64,000 bases of DNA from Wolfiporia cocos (GCA_029448655.1 JACCLO010000009.1:1240001-1304000); one strand, 5' to 3'. Positions 1-11,687 are shown, numbered from the stretch's first letter. Translations and numbers: made by a program. The notes: a model not told the origin generated them from the sequence alone.

Positions 1-71
1 AGTTGTACGTAGAAATGCCAGAATAATAGCTAGAATTATGGAAAGAATAGCTACGTGGTCACTTTGTGACA
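1..71 (-). mobile_element. end of an LTR-like element, cut by the window edge
   Basis: The piece ends in TTTGTGACA, the same end as the reverse-oriented elements further on, and its last 60 bases resemble the end of the element at 5378-6577. Ty3/gypsy protease coding starts directly after it, so it is probably one more insertion in that gene. Its other end and target duplication lie outside the window. Confidence 0.6.
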
Positions 72-289
72 AAAGAGTTCTTTTATGTAATGGACATCCA
101 GAACACCAATATCATTCTCGGCTACAACTGATTCATCAAACATAATCCGGATTTCAATTGGCCGGAAGGAACTATGGTATACCACTGCACCGCCTGATGT
201 AAAAATAGCACGCACCCTTGCATCTCTGAAGAAGAGGATGAGGAACCGCACAACATTTACCAGATAATCTCTGATTATCCAATCGATTT
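72..289 (+). pseudogene. Ty3/gypsy aspartic protease, C-terminal end
   Basis: Forward translation gives NIILGYN, a stop, F.KHNPDFNW: the conserved end of Ty3/gypsy pepsin-like proteases, where ILGxDWL..HNP..DW is usual. The tryptophan codon is TGA here (G to A). After it come acidic residues of the protease-RT linker, interrupted at 289 by an insertion. Confidence 0.85.
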
Positions 290-1252
290 TGTCACAGAAT
301 ATCCTAGGTGGTATTGTACATCCCTCACTATAGGTCTTATGGGTGCCACTATGTGCATGTGCGCTCCTCTGAGCCTCAGCCACCTCCACGTCACGTTCCA
401 TTCCGTCTAGAGCATCTGACCCAGTAGATTAGTGCTGTAGGGTAGCGCGCGCATCAGGTACTGTCACTCATGGTCACATTAGTTACATGTAGCATTACTT
501 GTCACCTGACCTCCTAGATACGGCACACAGGCCATCTCTTTAGGGTAGGACTCGTAGTTTACACACTCATGTATATAATACAGCGAGATGAGGTCTTACA
601 ACCTCATCTCTTAGATTCTTGACAATGGGTACTCCCCCTTACTCGCTACTATCTGTGTATCACGGATCCCTCGTACCGTGATACTAGGCCTTGCTTGAAG
701 ACCCTAAGTGTCGCTGCAGGCCCTAACACCAGTTCAGTAAGACTTAGAGTGGGCGCAGCCCAGCACACAGATGGCAAGGAACCAGGGACTAGCCCTGTGG
801 ATGAGAATGATACGTCTGAGGAGTAAGCCTCAGACGTCGCTGTGCTAAGTACATGGCGCATCACTAGACATGTGCCTGCCCTGAAGGGGCCAGTGCACCT
901 GTAACTACAGTGACTACTTGGTAATGCTACTCGTACTACATGTGACCGGGGATGGCGCTAACCGCCCTACCTATCTAACGACGTAGTCCTTATCTTATCT
1001 ACCGGTCACGTTACCACTACCGAGGGCATGCCACAATGTTCTGTGACACTGTGTGATCTGCTGGCCTGGGGCCCACTTTGTCTGCCTCATCTGTGAGTCA
1101 TCCTGTTAAGTCGGCGCACGCCAAGGGTATGAGTTTCGGCCATCCCCTGGTGCGCCTCTGCGTTCACCGCTGACTCGTTGACTTATGGCCTTGCGTATGC
1201 ACAGTGGATCCCCCCTGAGCCCAGGGGTCACACAGATGGTGAGTCTGTGTCA
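290..1252 (+). mobile_element. family A LTR-like element, TSD GATTT
   Basis: Starts TGTCACAG at 290, ends GAGTCTGTGTCA at 1252; GATTT lies directly on both sides (285-289, 1253-1257). Without the nested element it is 567 bp. No coding. It contains the CTTTAGGG box, ATGTATATAA and a hairpin near 580-606. Inserted in the gypsy remnant. Confidence 0.9.
658..1048 (-). mobile_element. family C element, TSD CTGTG, nested
   Basis: 391 bp, start TATCACGG, end TTCTGTGACA, with CTGTG on both sides (653-657, 1049-1053). The promoter motifs read on the minus strand. Nested in 290-1252. Confidence 0.87.
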
Positions 1253-1616
1253 GATTTCTGGGGGCTTATCACAGAATTATTCCTTTATTCTACATCCCTC
1301 ACTATGGTCTTATGGGCGCCACTATGCGCGCGTGCACTCCTCTATGCCTCAGCCACCTCCACGTCACATTCCATTCCATCTAGATCGTCTGACCCAGTAG
1401 ATTAGCGCTGTGTCACAGATTTATCTGGGGCTTACAGCATTTTTCCTATGATTATAGCAATTTATCCGAGATGTCACAGTTTTCGCTGTGACATGACCCT
1501 GCTATTTCTTTAGGTTTTTACAGGGTTATCTGGCCATCGGGCGGCCCCTGGATCCTACGTTAGCACCTCCCGTCCTCTCCCTCTTACATTAGACGCCCGA
1601 CCCAGTAGATTACAAT

Positions 1617-3118
1617 TATCACAGTACGACTTACTGTGATACTAGATGCGGAGCCTAACGTCTATGCACTATTGTATGTGCAGGGAGACCCTCAGGGCGA
1701 CCGGTGAGGCGGAGGCTCTAGCAGTCTAGCACGCGCAATAAGCAGCAAGGCGCATTGGGCGCATGAGATGAGAATCTAAAGGATGAGGATACGTCCTCAT
1801 CCCTACCGCATTATATACATGACGGCGCTCTTAATGTACACTAGCTACCTTGCCCTAAAGAGGGTCTGTGCGCAGTAGGCGCACAGACGTAACGCTGTAA
1901 CTAGTTACGCTGTCATGTGCTATTGTGACCGTGAGGTTACATACCCTTATCGTATCTACAACAAGATCTAATCCTGAGTCAGGTGTGTCACAGATTTATC
2001 TGGGGCTTACAGCATTTTTTCCTATGATTATAGCAATTTATCCAGGATTTATACGTCTAACTACAAGTTATCTACGAGTTAACTCCCATTGCCATACGAC
2101 AAGCTCTTGACTGGGCTTATCAACCACATGACTAGCTTACATAACGCTACGGTACAACCACGTCCAATAGCAACGTCACAGCTACGTCATAGGTCTCGCC
2201 CACCATAGCAAGACCAGCCACGTCATAGATCGTAGATCATAATGATAGGCCGAGCGCGGCACGCTCGCATAATAATGTCCACACCTACAAACATCGCCTC
2301 ATGGCAATGTTCTATTGGGTCGGCCTCACCGGCTTCCCACACGCCATAAGATCCTTGATCACAATGGCACCTCAGGCGCGCCACACCTTCGCATAATAAT
2401 GGCAACACGGCCAAATAGCACTATATTAGCATCAAGGCAATATCGCTATAGGCTCGGCCTTCTCGGCCAACCCACGGGCTCGGTACATACCAAGCTCCGG
2501 GCTTCTGCCATCACGGCGTTGCCCAAACACCGGTCCTCGCCTCACGGCTAAGACCAACACATGTCCCGGTTACCTAATGGCCCGGTACATTATCACATGC
2601 CACGGTACTAACGTCCAATGGCATAGCTACCTCGGCGTCCCGCCTTGGTCAGCACGCAAAGTCCGGCCAATCGCCATTATACCTCACGGTATCCGGCAAC
2701 CGGCTTCCCTTATACCCGGGCTGCGCCCGTATTCACATGTCCATCTAACGATGAGACCACACGCTCTCTCTTTATCATTGGCTCGGCCATTACCGGCGGG
2801 TCACGGCCTTTGTAGAGTAGTCGTACCACTTGGTCGCCCTTATGGCAACCAAGCCCACACTCCTTATCGGGCATGCACTATACAGTAGCACATGACCCGT
2901 TATCTAACATGTATATAAGTAGGGCCTTGACGGCCTATAACTCTAGTTCTATTCTTCTCGGCGTCCGCCGTAGAAGATACCTCCAATATCCCTGCTGCAC
3001 CTGAGTACTCTACCTCCCCAAGTTGCCTTAGTATTAGGATACAGGCTTGGTGAGTCCCACAGAGCGTTCTGTGTCAAGGTGACTACAACAAAAAGGAATG
3101 CCACAACGTTCTGTGACA
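1617..3118 (-). mobile_element. family C element, TSD ACAAT/ACGAT, nested
   Basis: Starts TATCACAG, ends TTCTGTGACA. Flanks ACAAT and ACGAT differ by one CG/CA change. Own length 406 bp after removing the B element inside it. Confidence 0.85.
1986..3076 (+). mobile_element. family B element, TSD AGGTG, deepest level
   Basis: 1091 bp, starts TGTCACAGATTTATC and ends TTCTGTGTCA, with AGGTG at 1981-1985 and 3077-3081. It is the innermost of five successive insertions, so among the youngest here. ORFs inside are short and show no known domain. Confidence 0.9.
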
Positions 3119-3723
3119 ACGATAAGATAAGATGTACGGCGCTAGGGGTAGCGCGCATCCACCATATCACGGTCACAGTATGTACAGGTTACGTTACGGT
3201 AGTCACTTAGCACATGACCCCCTAGCTACGGCGCACGGACCGCGTCTTTAGGGTAGCTCATTAGTTACTATCGCTCCTGTATATAACGTACGACAGAATG
3301 AGGCTTACTCCTCATTCTTGAGATTCTACGACTTAGGGCACAAGGCCCCTCTCCTCCTTCTCTGTGTGCGCCTGCGCCTGTCGCCCTCCAACATGCTCGT
3401 CTCACCTCATGCTTGCTAGTCTGGTAGCGATGTCCTGCCTCTGGACTCGCCGCCCTACACCCACCGGCCTCTGTGGATAAGGAGTAAGAGCGTTAGGAGA
3501 TCCCCGCTAGCGCGGTCCCACAGTCCAGGTGCGGACTGTGTCACGAGATTCATACGTCTAACTACAAGTTATCTACGGGTTAACTCCCATTGCCATAACA
3601 CAAGTCCTTAACTGGGCTTATTGCTTATGTCAGCGCTAAACACGCTACTAAGCAACCTTGACACAGCATAACACGCTAGTCATAAGGCTTTACACTATCG
3701 CATCATCATCGGTAACCTCACGG

Positions 3724-4114
3724 TGTCACAGTTAATTCTGCGACATGAGGTATAGCGTGCAGTGGTCACATGATCTGTTGCATTTAACATAGGGAGCTTA
3801 AGTTACCACTGGGTACTCAAGAGTATATAGTATTGTAGTGTATTATGTAAGTGTTCCATAGGACTATTCTAGGCGGTAGTAGGCACTGCTTTAGGGTAGT
3901 CTTACAAGTAGTGGTGCGCGGCGTTGCATGTACTTAAGGCTCACAAGTCTGAGGTGTTCTTCTCAGACTTATCAATCTCGACTATGGGGGGTGTTCCCCT
4001 CTTGAACTCCTAACCTCTGCTGTGTGACTATGGCTTGCTAGTCTGGGCGTGGTTTACCTAGCCTATGCGACCCCTCAGTATGAGACGCCGACCTCAGGCA
4101 GGATTCCTGGGTCA
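3724..4114 (+). mobile_element. family C element, TSD CACGG, nested
   Basis: 391 bp, starts TGTCACAG at 3724, ends CCTGGGTCA at 4114, flanked by CACGG (3719-3723 and 4115-4119). Hairpin AAGTCTGAG/CTCAGACTT near 3946. Nested in 1411-4677. Confidence 0.85.
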
Positions 4115-5377
4115 CACGGTTCGATATCTGCAATACGTCATACAAGCCCAGACTTAAGCAACGTCATAGCTACGTAACCATCTGGTCCGGACATAACACA
4201 TGCTACGGTACCTCTGGGTCCAATAGCATTGCTACCTCGGTGTCTCGCCTTGGTCAGCATGCAAGGTCCGACCAATTGCCATTATACCACAAGGTACCGG
4301 CAATCGGCCTTTCCCTATACCCGGGCTGTGCCCACGTTACTAACCAATAACCAGCAAATCCCTCTCCTACTATTGGTGCGGCCATTAGGGCCCATCACGG
4401 CCATTGTAGATAGAGTCCTAAACAACTGATAAAGATAAGCTTCGCCATTTGGCAAAGCCACATAACCCGGAACGGTATGTACTAGCTAGTAGCACGTGAC
4501 CGTCCCATAAACATGTATATAACCATAGGGCTAGACACCTTTATACTCTAGTTCTATTATTCTCGGCTTGCGCCGTAGAATATCACCTCACCTCTGCTGC
4601 GCTGGATTACACCCTCACTTAGTTGCCTTTCACAACAAGGATACAGGCTTGGTGAGTCCCACGGTAGATCCGTGTCATGCTGTAGGGTAGCGCGCATATC
4701 AGGTGCCTTCACATATGGTCACATTACTTACATTGCACGTTACTCATCACCTGACCCCTTAGTTACATGGCGCACAGGCCATTACTTTAGGGCACGACTA
4801 GTAGCACAGACCTGCATGTATATAATATGGTGAGATGTGGGCTTACACCCCATCTCTTAGATTCTCGACAATGGGTTAATCCTGTCACAGACGTACCACA
4901 TCTGTGTGACCCTGGACTCAGGGGAGATCCTACGTGCCCTACAAGGCGGTGCACAACCGCAGCAGCGGTGACGACGTCGGCTGTACCCCAGAGTGGAGAC
5001 TCCTAAGAGGCGACGTACTGAGGTAGTGCACAGATGAGTAAGACTAGCAGGGCCCTCGGGCCAGTGACACGCAGGGAAGTTGGAGCGAAAGGGACCTTAG
5101 TCCATTGACGAGAATCTTAGAGATGGGGAATAAGCCCCATCTTGTCGTAGCTTATATACATGAGTGTGGATACTACTAGTACTGCCCTAAAGAGATGGCC
5201 TGTGCACCGTATCTAAGGGATCAGGTGACAAGTAACACTACATGACATGCTGTGACCATAACGTGAGCTACCTGAGACGTGCGCTACCCTACAGCGCTAA
5301 CCTAACGATCAGGTGACCTATAGTATCTGGGAGTAACGTGAGAGGTGGCTAAGGTGCAGAGGAGCGTCGTACGCCTA

Positions 5378-6577
5378 TGACACAAGACTACTTACTTATG
5401 GAATAAGGCTTTGGTTGTGCTGGTTAGGCGATAGCTTGAGTGTTGTCGAGTAGACAAGAACTGTTAAGCGAGTAGAGCAGGGCGCGATGAGATGTTATCT
5501 CAGAGTGCTAATGCAATGAATAGAATCTGAGGTGTTAACACTCAGATATCGTAGTATATATACATGTTATATAAGACCCCTAACAGTCTTATTACCTAAT
5601 CTAATTACCCCAATCCGTACAGGCAAGTCCTCGGAGACCTAAGTAATTAGTAATACACCGTAAATACATATGCCGATCAATACCAGGATATAGGTGTGCG
5701 GCGTAGGCCGCGCGAATGGCGTATAGTGCGCAATCATTAGTCAGTTGGAGGCATGACCAAACGCCGGTCCGCTGATCTAATGGATATGACGTTGTACGGA
5801 TGAAACGTCCGATTGGCTACAAGAATAGACATGTGACTTTATGGGAACTTCCGTAGATTAGATACCGTCGTTATGGGAGATAAGACGGCCATCATTCAGC
5901 TTGTATGTAACGAATAGTTACCAACCAGTTAAGCACTAGTTAGACGTATAAACTGACACAGACTTACAGAGGCTGTGGGACCGGCCCACAGGCCGGGGAA
6001 ACCCCCTAGAGGCAAGCCCAAAAGGGCGCATCCCAAACGTCGAGTGTGCTGCTGAGGCCTTTGCAGGGGTAGCAGACAGACCGGCGCAGGGTACCACTCA
6101 GTCAAGCAGGACGAGAAGGGAGAGTCCCTAGCGGTCGGACGCACACAGCCAGGTTGCAAGAGAGGAGCCAAAGGCTCAATGTCGAGAATCTCAAAGATGG
6201 AGAGTAAGCCCCATCTCGTCGTAGATTATATACATGAAGGTCTGTACTACCGAGCATGCCCTAAAGAAGTGGCCTGTGCGCCGTATCTAAGGGGTCATGT
6301 GCTAAGGTAACGAGGCATGTAACAACTGTGACCATAATGTGAGTACCTGGTAACGCGCGCTACCCTACAGCGCTAACCGGAGGGTCAGGTGATCTGGACG
6401 GAGTCTGGAAGGAGACGCGGAGGTGGCTGTGGAGTAGCAGAGCGCCGTGCGTACAGCGGCGCTAGTAGTACCGTAGCGAGGGATGTAGACGATAAAGAAA
6501 TAAACCATGACATAAACCGTAGATAAATTCGTAGAAATATGGAAAAATAGTATTAATACTAGGAAAATCTTGTGACA
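5378..6577 (-). mobile_element. family E element, TSD GCCTA, nested
   Basis: Begins TGACACAAGAC, ends AAATCTTGTGACA, with GCCTA at 5373-5377 and 6578-6582. Own length about 636 bp. Sequence differs from families A-D except at the ends and promoter. Confidence 0.87.
5954..6512 (-). mobile_element. family A element, TSD TAAAC, nested
   Basis: 559 bp, starts TGACACAGAC, ends CCATGACA, with TAAAC at 5949-5953 and 6513-6517. Fourth level in this stack (gypsy, 1267, 4883, 5378, 5954). Confidence 0.9.
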
Positions 6578-6899
6578 GCCTAGCGGCGCCCATACAACCT
6601 ATAGCGAGGGCTGTTACAATACTTATAGGAAAGTTTGTGACAAATCCCCCTTACTCACTACTTCCCTGTGTGACTGCTGGCCTGGGGCCCCCCTTTGTCT
6701 GCCTCACCTGAGAGTCCACCATGCTATGTCACCCTTAGCGGAGTACCCTCGGTACTCCCAGTGGACTTCTATAAGAAGTCCCATACCTCAGGGTTCACGG
6801 CCGATGGGGTCACCGCTGGTGCGGTAGGACTTGAGGCTTGCACATGCACTGGAGGATTCCCCTGTAGACAGGGTTGCACAGACGAGTGAGTCTGTGTCA

Positions 6900-7285
6900 G
6901 GGCTATCTGAAAAGGAGAACCCGTTCGTCACAAGGCTCGACCACCTCGAGGATGAAGGAAATCAGATACTGATGGAAGCTGTTCACTTCATTCAGTTGAA
7001 GGATGACTCAGACGATCTGGACGAATCCGATCTCCAGAAATGGAAAACGTTGGTTCCGGAAGAATATCACGAGTTTGGCCCCTCGGTATTCTCTCAATGC
7101 GCATCCGAAAGGATGCCTGAACAGAAACCATATGACCACGCCATCGAATTTGTACCTGACACGAAACTCCCACCACCGGCTAGACCTTACAAGATGTCTT
7201 CTGCAGAAAGGAACTCTCTAGATGAGTGGATTAAAGAGGAAAAGTGAAAAGGTTATATTAGGGACTCAAAATCACCAATTGCTAG
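6900..7285 (+). pseudogene. Ty3/gypsy protease-RT linker and start of reverse transcriptase
   Basis: Translation from 6905 shows a linker followed by LPPPARPYKMSSAE and LDEWIKEE, the usual N-terminal part of fungal Ty3/gypsy reverse transcriptase (primer-grip-proximal LRPGKIYPLS..E..al..fi). A TGA stop lies at 7245-7247 (EEK*KGYI), after which the reading continues in the same frame to 7285, where the insertion at 7286 begins. Confidence 0.85.
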
Positions 7286-7842
7286 TGTCACAGAATTCCC
7301 AAAGGGACCTCTTACATCCCTCGCTATAGTGTATGGGCGCTGCTGTACGTGTGTGTGCCTCTCTGCGCCTCAGTTACTTCCTTCGTTGCCCTAGATACCT
7401 CCACAGACCACCTGACCCAGTAGATGAGCGCTCATCAGGGAGCGTGCATACCAGGTACTCACGTGTTAGGTCACCTCTTCATTACATGTAGTGTAGCATA
7501 ACGGTCACTCGTAATTACATGGGCACGGACCAGTACTTTAGGGTAACCCGCTTCACTGACTGCACATGTATATAAGTAGTAGCAAGATGGGGCTTACTCC
7601 CCATCTTTGAGATTCTCGACATTGGGCCTTGGCCCCTCTCTTACTCTTGACTGTGTGCACTCGACCATGGGGTGCCCCCTGTGTCTCACTGCCTAACTCT
7701 ACTGTGCGCATGTCGACTTAAGGGAAGTGATGACTCCCTGTTGGTTCGCCGCTACGTGCAGTTCAGTGCGCCTGGCAGGTAGCGTTAAGGGGTTTTCCCA
7801 TCCTATACAGGCCGGTCCCACAGCCTCGGTGAGTCTGTGTCA
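7286..7842 (+). mobile_element. family A element, uninterrupted, TSD GCTAG
   Basis: 557 bp, the cleanest A copy: TGTCACAGAAT start, GAGTCTGTGTCA end, GCTAG on both sides (7281-7285, 7843-7847). It splits the RT codons between SPIAS and PIFFVPKK. Box CTTTAGGG at 7536, TATA ATGTATATAA at 7566 and hairpin at 7585-7606. Confidence 0.95.
7536..7606 (+). promoter_or_regulatory. core promoter and 5' hairpin of the family A element (type example)
   Basis: CTTTAGGG at 7536-7543, ATGTATATAA at 7566-7575 and, about ten bases on, an 8-bp inverted repeat AGATGGGG/CCCCATCT around CTTACT. The same order occurs in nearly every element of the block. TATA identity is by sequence; transcription is inferred. 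Confidence 0.7.
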
Positions 7843-8023
7843 GCTAGTCCCATATTCTTCGTTCCTAAAAAGGATGGAGGTGCACGTATGGTAGTAGATT
7901 ACTGAAGAATAAATGACATAACAATTAAACAATTGCTATCCAATCCCCTGCATCAATGAACTTATTGACAAATTAAGTTCGGCATCAATATTCACAAAAA
8001 TTGACTTACGATGGGGATACAAC
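7843..8023 (+). pseudogene. Ty3/gypsy reverse transcriptase, fingers/palm start
   Basis: The motif SPIFFVPKKDGG..MVVDY is present, followed by RIN read after a TGA stop (CGA to TGA), then a one-base shift and KIDLRWGYN. These are RT motifs 1 to 3 of Ty3/gypsy elements. It is interrupted at 8023 by the 3.1-kb compound insertion. Confidence 0.87.
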
Positions 8024-8346
8024 TGTCACGGTTTATTCACGTGACCCTTATATTGCCATACGCTGGGGTCAAACTCACATATCTATGTCTCCCCTGTCAC
8101 ATGATCTACCCTATGGCCACCTGACTTGCAGATTGTACATATGTGCACAGCCCCTATCTTATCTACTTAGCGTAGGGGCCACCTTTAGGGTGGCCTTAGC
8201 GTCTGTGTTGCCAAGCCATGTATATAGTCTGCAGTGTTCTGAGGATTACTCCTCAGAACAGTTATTGTAGCGTTGGGGCATGTCCCTCTACAAGCCTCTC
8301 CTCTGCGTGCTTGGTCAATGACTACATCTGCTGGGCTCTGCCCTAT

Positions 8347-8855
8347 TGACACGGTTTTCCATGTCTGACACCAACCTGTCTCGAACCACCGCACGTATGC
8401 TACAGAGATCACCTGATTTACTTATGCATTGACGCGTTACCACTATACCAACCCGTTATACAAAGGGTCACGTGATGTATTATGTAAGCATTTAGAGTTA
8501 GTACTTAGCGCTCTGTTAGGCGCATGCGCACAGGCCATGCGCTTTAGGGTAGCCTTGATAGTCAATGCTCGCTTGCATGTATATATACCACAGAGTCTGA
8601 AGCTTACACCTCAGACTTGTCAATTTGACTCTGGGGCATTCATCCCCCTTACTTGCCATTCCCTCTGCTTGCACATGCCTGCCTGCTAGTCTGGGAGAAC
8701 CTCGACCTCGCTGTAGTGCCTGTGGACTACCCTTAGACGACGACATACTCGTTGCGTAGGGACCCCTTGCGACTGAAAGGCGATAGTGTAGGGGAGTTAG
8801 GACTAGTGGTGGTGGGGCGTTGGGCGTTGGGTGTGGGTGTCACAAGTTTGTGACA
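8347..8855 (+). mobile_element. LTR-like element, TSD CCTAT, nested
   Basis: 509 bp, starts TGACACGG, ends TTTGTGACA, with CCTAT at 8342-8346 and 8856-8860. The promoter motifs read forward (CTTTAGGG near 8541, TATATA near 8578). Its end TGTCACAAGTTTGTGACA is nearly palindromic. Confidence 0.8.
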
Positions 8856-9224
8856 CCTATAACCCCATGCTAGCCTGTAGTTCCGTCTCTGGCGCAGCTG
8901 ACACAGAATACTCATCTAGTGTCAGCCACAGGTGGCCCCCTAGGGCCCAAGCGTAGCAAGTCGGCACAAGGTAGTACCAGACTAGCTAGACGAGGGTGAA
9001 GACTAGAGGTGTCGGCCAAAGGTCGAGGTGCACGCGAGTGGAGATGGTAGACTGAGGGAAGCGCCCCAACATCGACATTAACAAGCTTGGGTTGTAAGAT
9101 CACAAGTGCAATAGTTATATACATGAGAGTAGCGCTAGCTAGACTGAGAGATGACTGCCCTAAAGGTGGCCCATGCACAACGCACCAATCATGACTAAGC
9201 TAACATGTAACTACGCGTGACCAT

Positions 9225-9815
9225 TGTCACGGACTCACCAGTCCGTGCGACCCTGGCTACAGGGGGATCCACACATGCCTGCATAGACATAAGCCAACGG
9301 CGACGACATACTCGTAGGACAACCCCTGATGAACTCGTAGGTCCATCCCGAAGGTGCCCAGCCACCAAGGGTCCCCAGACGGCACAGTCGCAGACTCACA
9401 GACTAGCTGACAAGATATGGGCCCCAGGCCAGCAGTAACACAGACTAGATGGCAAGTGAGGCACATATGTGCATTGACAAGAATCTTAAGGATGGGGTTG
9501 TAAGACCACCATCCGTCGTACTTATACATCTGTAGCTGGCCAGTAATGGCCGCCCTAAAGTAATGGCCTGTGCGCGCATTATCTAAGAGGACACATGACT
9601 ATGTAACTACTGTGACGATGTAATGAGTGTGACCATAACGTGTCCGTACCTGAGGCGTGCGCTACCCTACAGCGCTAACCAAACGGTCAGGTGACCTACA
9701 GTATCTGGGAGTAACGTGAGAGGTGGCTAAGGCGCAGAGGAGTGGCGTACACCTAGCGCCACCTGTACAACCTATAGCGAGGGCTGAAACATAACTATTA
9801 GGAAAGTTTGTGACA
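9225..9815 (-). mobile_element. family A element, TSD ACCAT, nested
   Basis: 591 bp, starts TGTCACGGAC, ends AAGTTTGTGACA, with ACCAT at 9220-9224 and 9816-9820. Nested in 8899-11003. Confidence 0.89.
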
Positions 9816-9830
9816 ACCATTGTGTAACTG

Positions 9831-10877
9831 TGTCACAGATCGAAGGGTCTGGGCATCGCTCCCATTTTTACAGATTTATTGTAGGTCTCCTAGGCTCTGT
9901 GCGAGCACCCTAGCCCTCCATGCGACTGTACCAGCGCTACGCGCCAGCCAGTGCCTTCGTAGGTAGATAAGATAAGATGACCATAGTAGCTAGCGCCTAG
10001 TCAGCGCTAGGCTTGACACAGATATACGCTCATACCGTATAACCTGTGTACCGCTGTCCTAGTGGCCCTCAACCTAACGCGTAAGTCCTTTGGGGATATC
10101 CCCACACCGCAGTGACGAGGCGCAGACGAGCAAGACTAAGAGGTGGCTAAGCCAGCAGGCGCACACAGTGGTAGAGGTGGTATACAGGGGGACAAGCCCC
10201 AACATCGAGAATAACAAGCATGAGGTCTTAAGGACCTCAGCGCAGAGACTATATACATGAGTGTGCTAAGAGGCGCACGAGTAGTCCTACCCTACAGTAA
10301 GGGACCGTGCGCGCAGTACATCACATGATACAGTACATAACTACTGAACGACCTAAGCACGTGGTTAGTTACGCTACTATGGGGGCGATCATACCACTAC
10401 ACCACAAGGTAAGCGCATAATCATGTGACCATATGTCTGAGAGGGTACGGGATCGAGCCCATGCCACAGGCGTTAGCCTTAACGTCAGCTAAAACCGTGA
10501 CAAGGCTACTACAGCACCTGACATAGATACATGACGACGCCCCTTAGCTACGCCATTACTGGCAGCATGGGCCTTATCGTTTAGGGCAGGTCGTAGTACA
10601 TTAATACGCCCAGTCCCCATGTATATAAGTCATAGCGTTCTGAGGCTTACTCCTCAGAACTAATAATCTCATCGTTGGGCACCAAGGCCCCTTTGACTCC
10701 TGTCCTCTGCGTGCCAGACTCCCCTCTCCTCTCCTCCTCCTTGCTAGTCTGCTGGTTAGCGCCTAACGACGGCATCGACGTTACGACGGTACGCCTTGGC
10801 CTTCCCTCACAGGACGACCACAGCGTATGGTAGAGAGCCTAGGGCTCTGGTATATCACGGCAAGTAGCATTGTGATA
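9831..10877 (+). mobile_element. family D-like element, TSD AACTG, nested
   Basis: Starts TGTCACAG, ends ATTGTGATA (a changed end), with AACTG at 9826-9830 and 10878-10882. Own length about 553 bp. It has the GATAAGATAAGATG repeat near 9966 like the other D copies. Confidence 0.82.
10014..10502 (-). mobile_element. LTR-like element, TSD AGGCT, nested
   Basis: 489 bp, starts TGACACAG, ends AACCGTGACA, with AGGCT at 10009-10013 and 10503-10507. Fourth level below the gypsy gene. Confidence 0.86.
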
Positions 10878-11102
10878 AACTGTAAGTAGCAAACCTAACC
10901 ACTATGCTACAGGGGAGCGCAGATCAGGTGACGTACAGACGTGAGGACTGGGGTTCAAGCCCGGGGGATGGCAATTAGCCCAATGCCAGGAAAATCTGTG
11001 ACAGCAGCATCGTTCGCGACCTCCAGGACACCATACCCCATGTTAGCCAGTGGTGCTGGTAGCCCCTCAATAGGCCACAGACCCAGAGGCAAGTCTGTGT
11101 CA

Positions 11103-11687
11103 ACAACAATGTTTGCATTAAGGAGGGTGATGAATGGAAAATGGCTTTTGTCGGTCCGGACGGCCTTTACGAAGCTGTAGTCATGTATTTCGGTTTCTGC
11201 AACACACCCTCCACGTTCCAGCACATGATGAATGACATCCTTGGTAACCTTATCTGTGCAGGAAAGGTTATTGTCTACTTGGATGACATACTCGTCTTTG
11301 GTAACGACCTTGAGGAACACCGCAAGATTGTTAAGGAAGTACTAGCCATACTCTGCAACAATGACTTATTCGCAAAGCCTGAAAAGTGCTTTTTCGAACA
11401 AAGTAGCATTGAGTACCTTGGAATGATTATGTCTAAGGGAAAGGTAGAAATAGACAAGAAAAAGGTTGAAGCGGTTCTGGAATGGCCCATACCTGCAAAG
11501 GTAAAGGATGTCCAGGCTTTCCTCGGCTTCACAAACTACTACTGGAGATTCATCAAAGACTTCTCCAAAATAGTCAAGCCGTTGACAGAGCTCTCCAAGA
11601 AGGCAACACCCTGGCATTGGGATAAACCACAAGCAGACGTGTTCGAGAAACTCAAAGATCTCTTCACAAGCGTGCCTATCCTCCGCA
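11103..11687 (+). pseudogene. Ty3/gypsy reverse transcriptase catalytic part
   Basis: Reading resumes with NV.IKEGDEWKMAF and runs open for 195 codons. It contains FGFCNTPSTFQ and the catalytic YLDD box (VIVYLDDILVF, near 11,276), then FLGFTNYYWRFI.DFS and the thumb/connection region. This is the best preserved piece of the element. It stops at 11,687 where the insertion at 11,688 starts. Confidence 0.93.

Larger units (their letters stand above)
1472..3543 (+). mobile_element. family D element, TSD CGAGA, nested
   Basis: Starts TGTCACAGTTTTCG, ends CGGACTGTGTCA, with CGAGA on both sides (1467-1471, 3544-3548). Own length 565 bp, as in the D copy at 11688-12253. Includes the tandem GATA repeat near 3121. 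Confidence 0.9.
1411..4677 (+). mobile_element. family B element, TSD CGCTG/TGCTG, nested
   Basis: Starts TGTCACAGATTTATC and ends ATCCGTGTCA. The flanks are CGCTG (1406-1410) and TGCTG (4678-4682), one CG-to-TG difference. Own length about 794 bp, shorter than other B copies (about 1.03-1.09 kb), so it carries an internal deletion. Family A sequence continues on both sides. Confidence 0.86.
4883..6642 (-). mobile_element. family A element, TSD AATCC, nested
   Basis: Begins TGTCACAGACG, ends AAGTTTGTGACA, with AATCC at 4878-4882 and 6643-6647. Own length about 555 bp; promoter motifs point left. Nested in 1267-6899. Confidence 0.88.
1267..6899 (+). mobile_element. family A element with two nested stacks, TSD GGGCT
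   Basis: Starts TATCACAG (one change from TGTCACAG) and ends GAGTCTGTGTCA, flanked by GGGCT at 1262-1266 and 6900-6904. Its own sequence is about 596 bp; the rest is the stacks at 1411-4677 and 4883-6642. Gypsy coding reads through in frame when it is removed. Confidence 0.9.
8899..11003 (-). mobile_element. LTR-like element, TSD GCAGC, nested
   Basis: Starts TGACACAGAAT, ends AAATCTGTGACA, with GCAGC at 8894-8898 and 11004-11008. Own length about 457 bp; holds 9225-9815 and 9831-10877. Confidence 0.87.
8024..11102 (+). mobile_element. compound insertion, outer element, TSD ACAAC
   Basis: Starts TGTCACGG, ends AAGTCTGTGTCA, flanked by ACAAC at 8019-8023 and 11103-11107. Own length about 455 bp; it holds 8347-8855 and 8899-11003. 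The gypsy reading WGYN-NV.IKEGDEWK is restored when it is removed. Confidence 0.9.

Noticed and set aside
6831..7247. 138-codon ORF starting at 6831 as one gene
   Set aside because: Its first 23 codons lie in the end of the LTR-like element 1267-6899; only the part after 6899 is gypsy coding.
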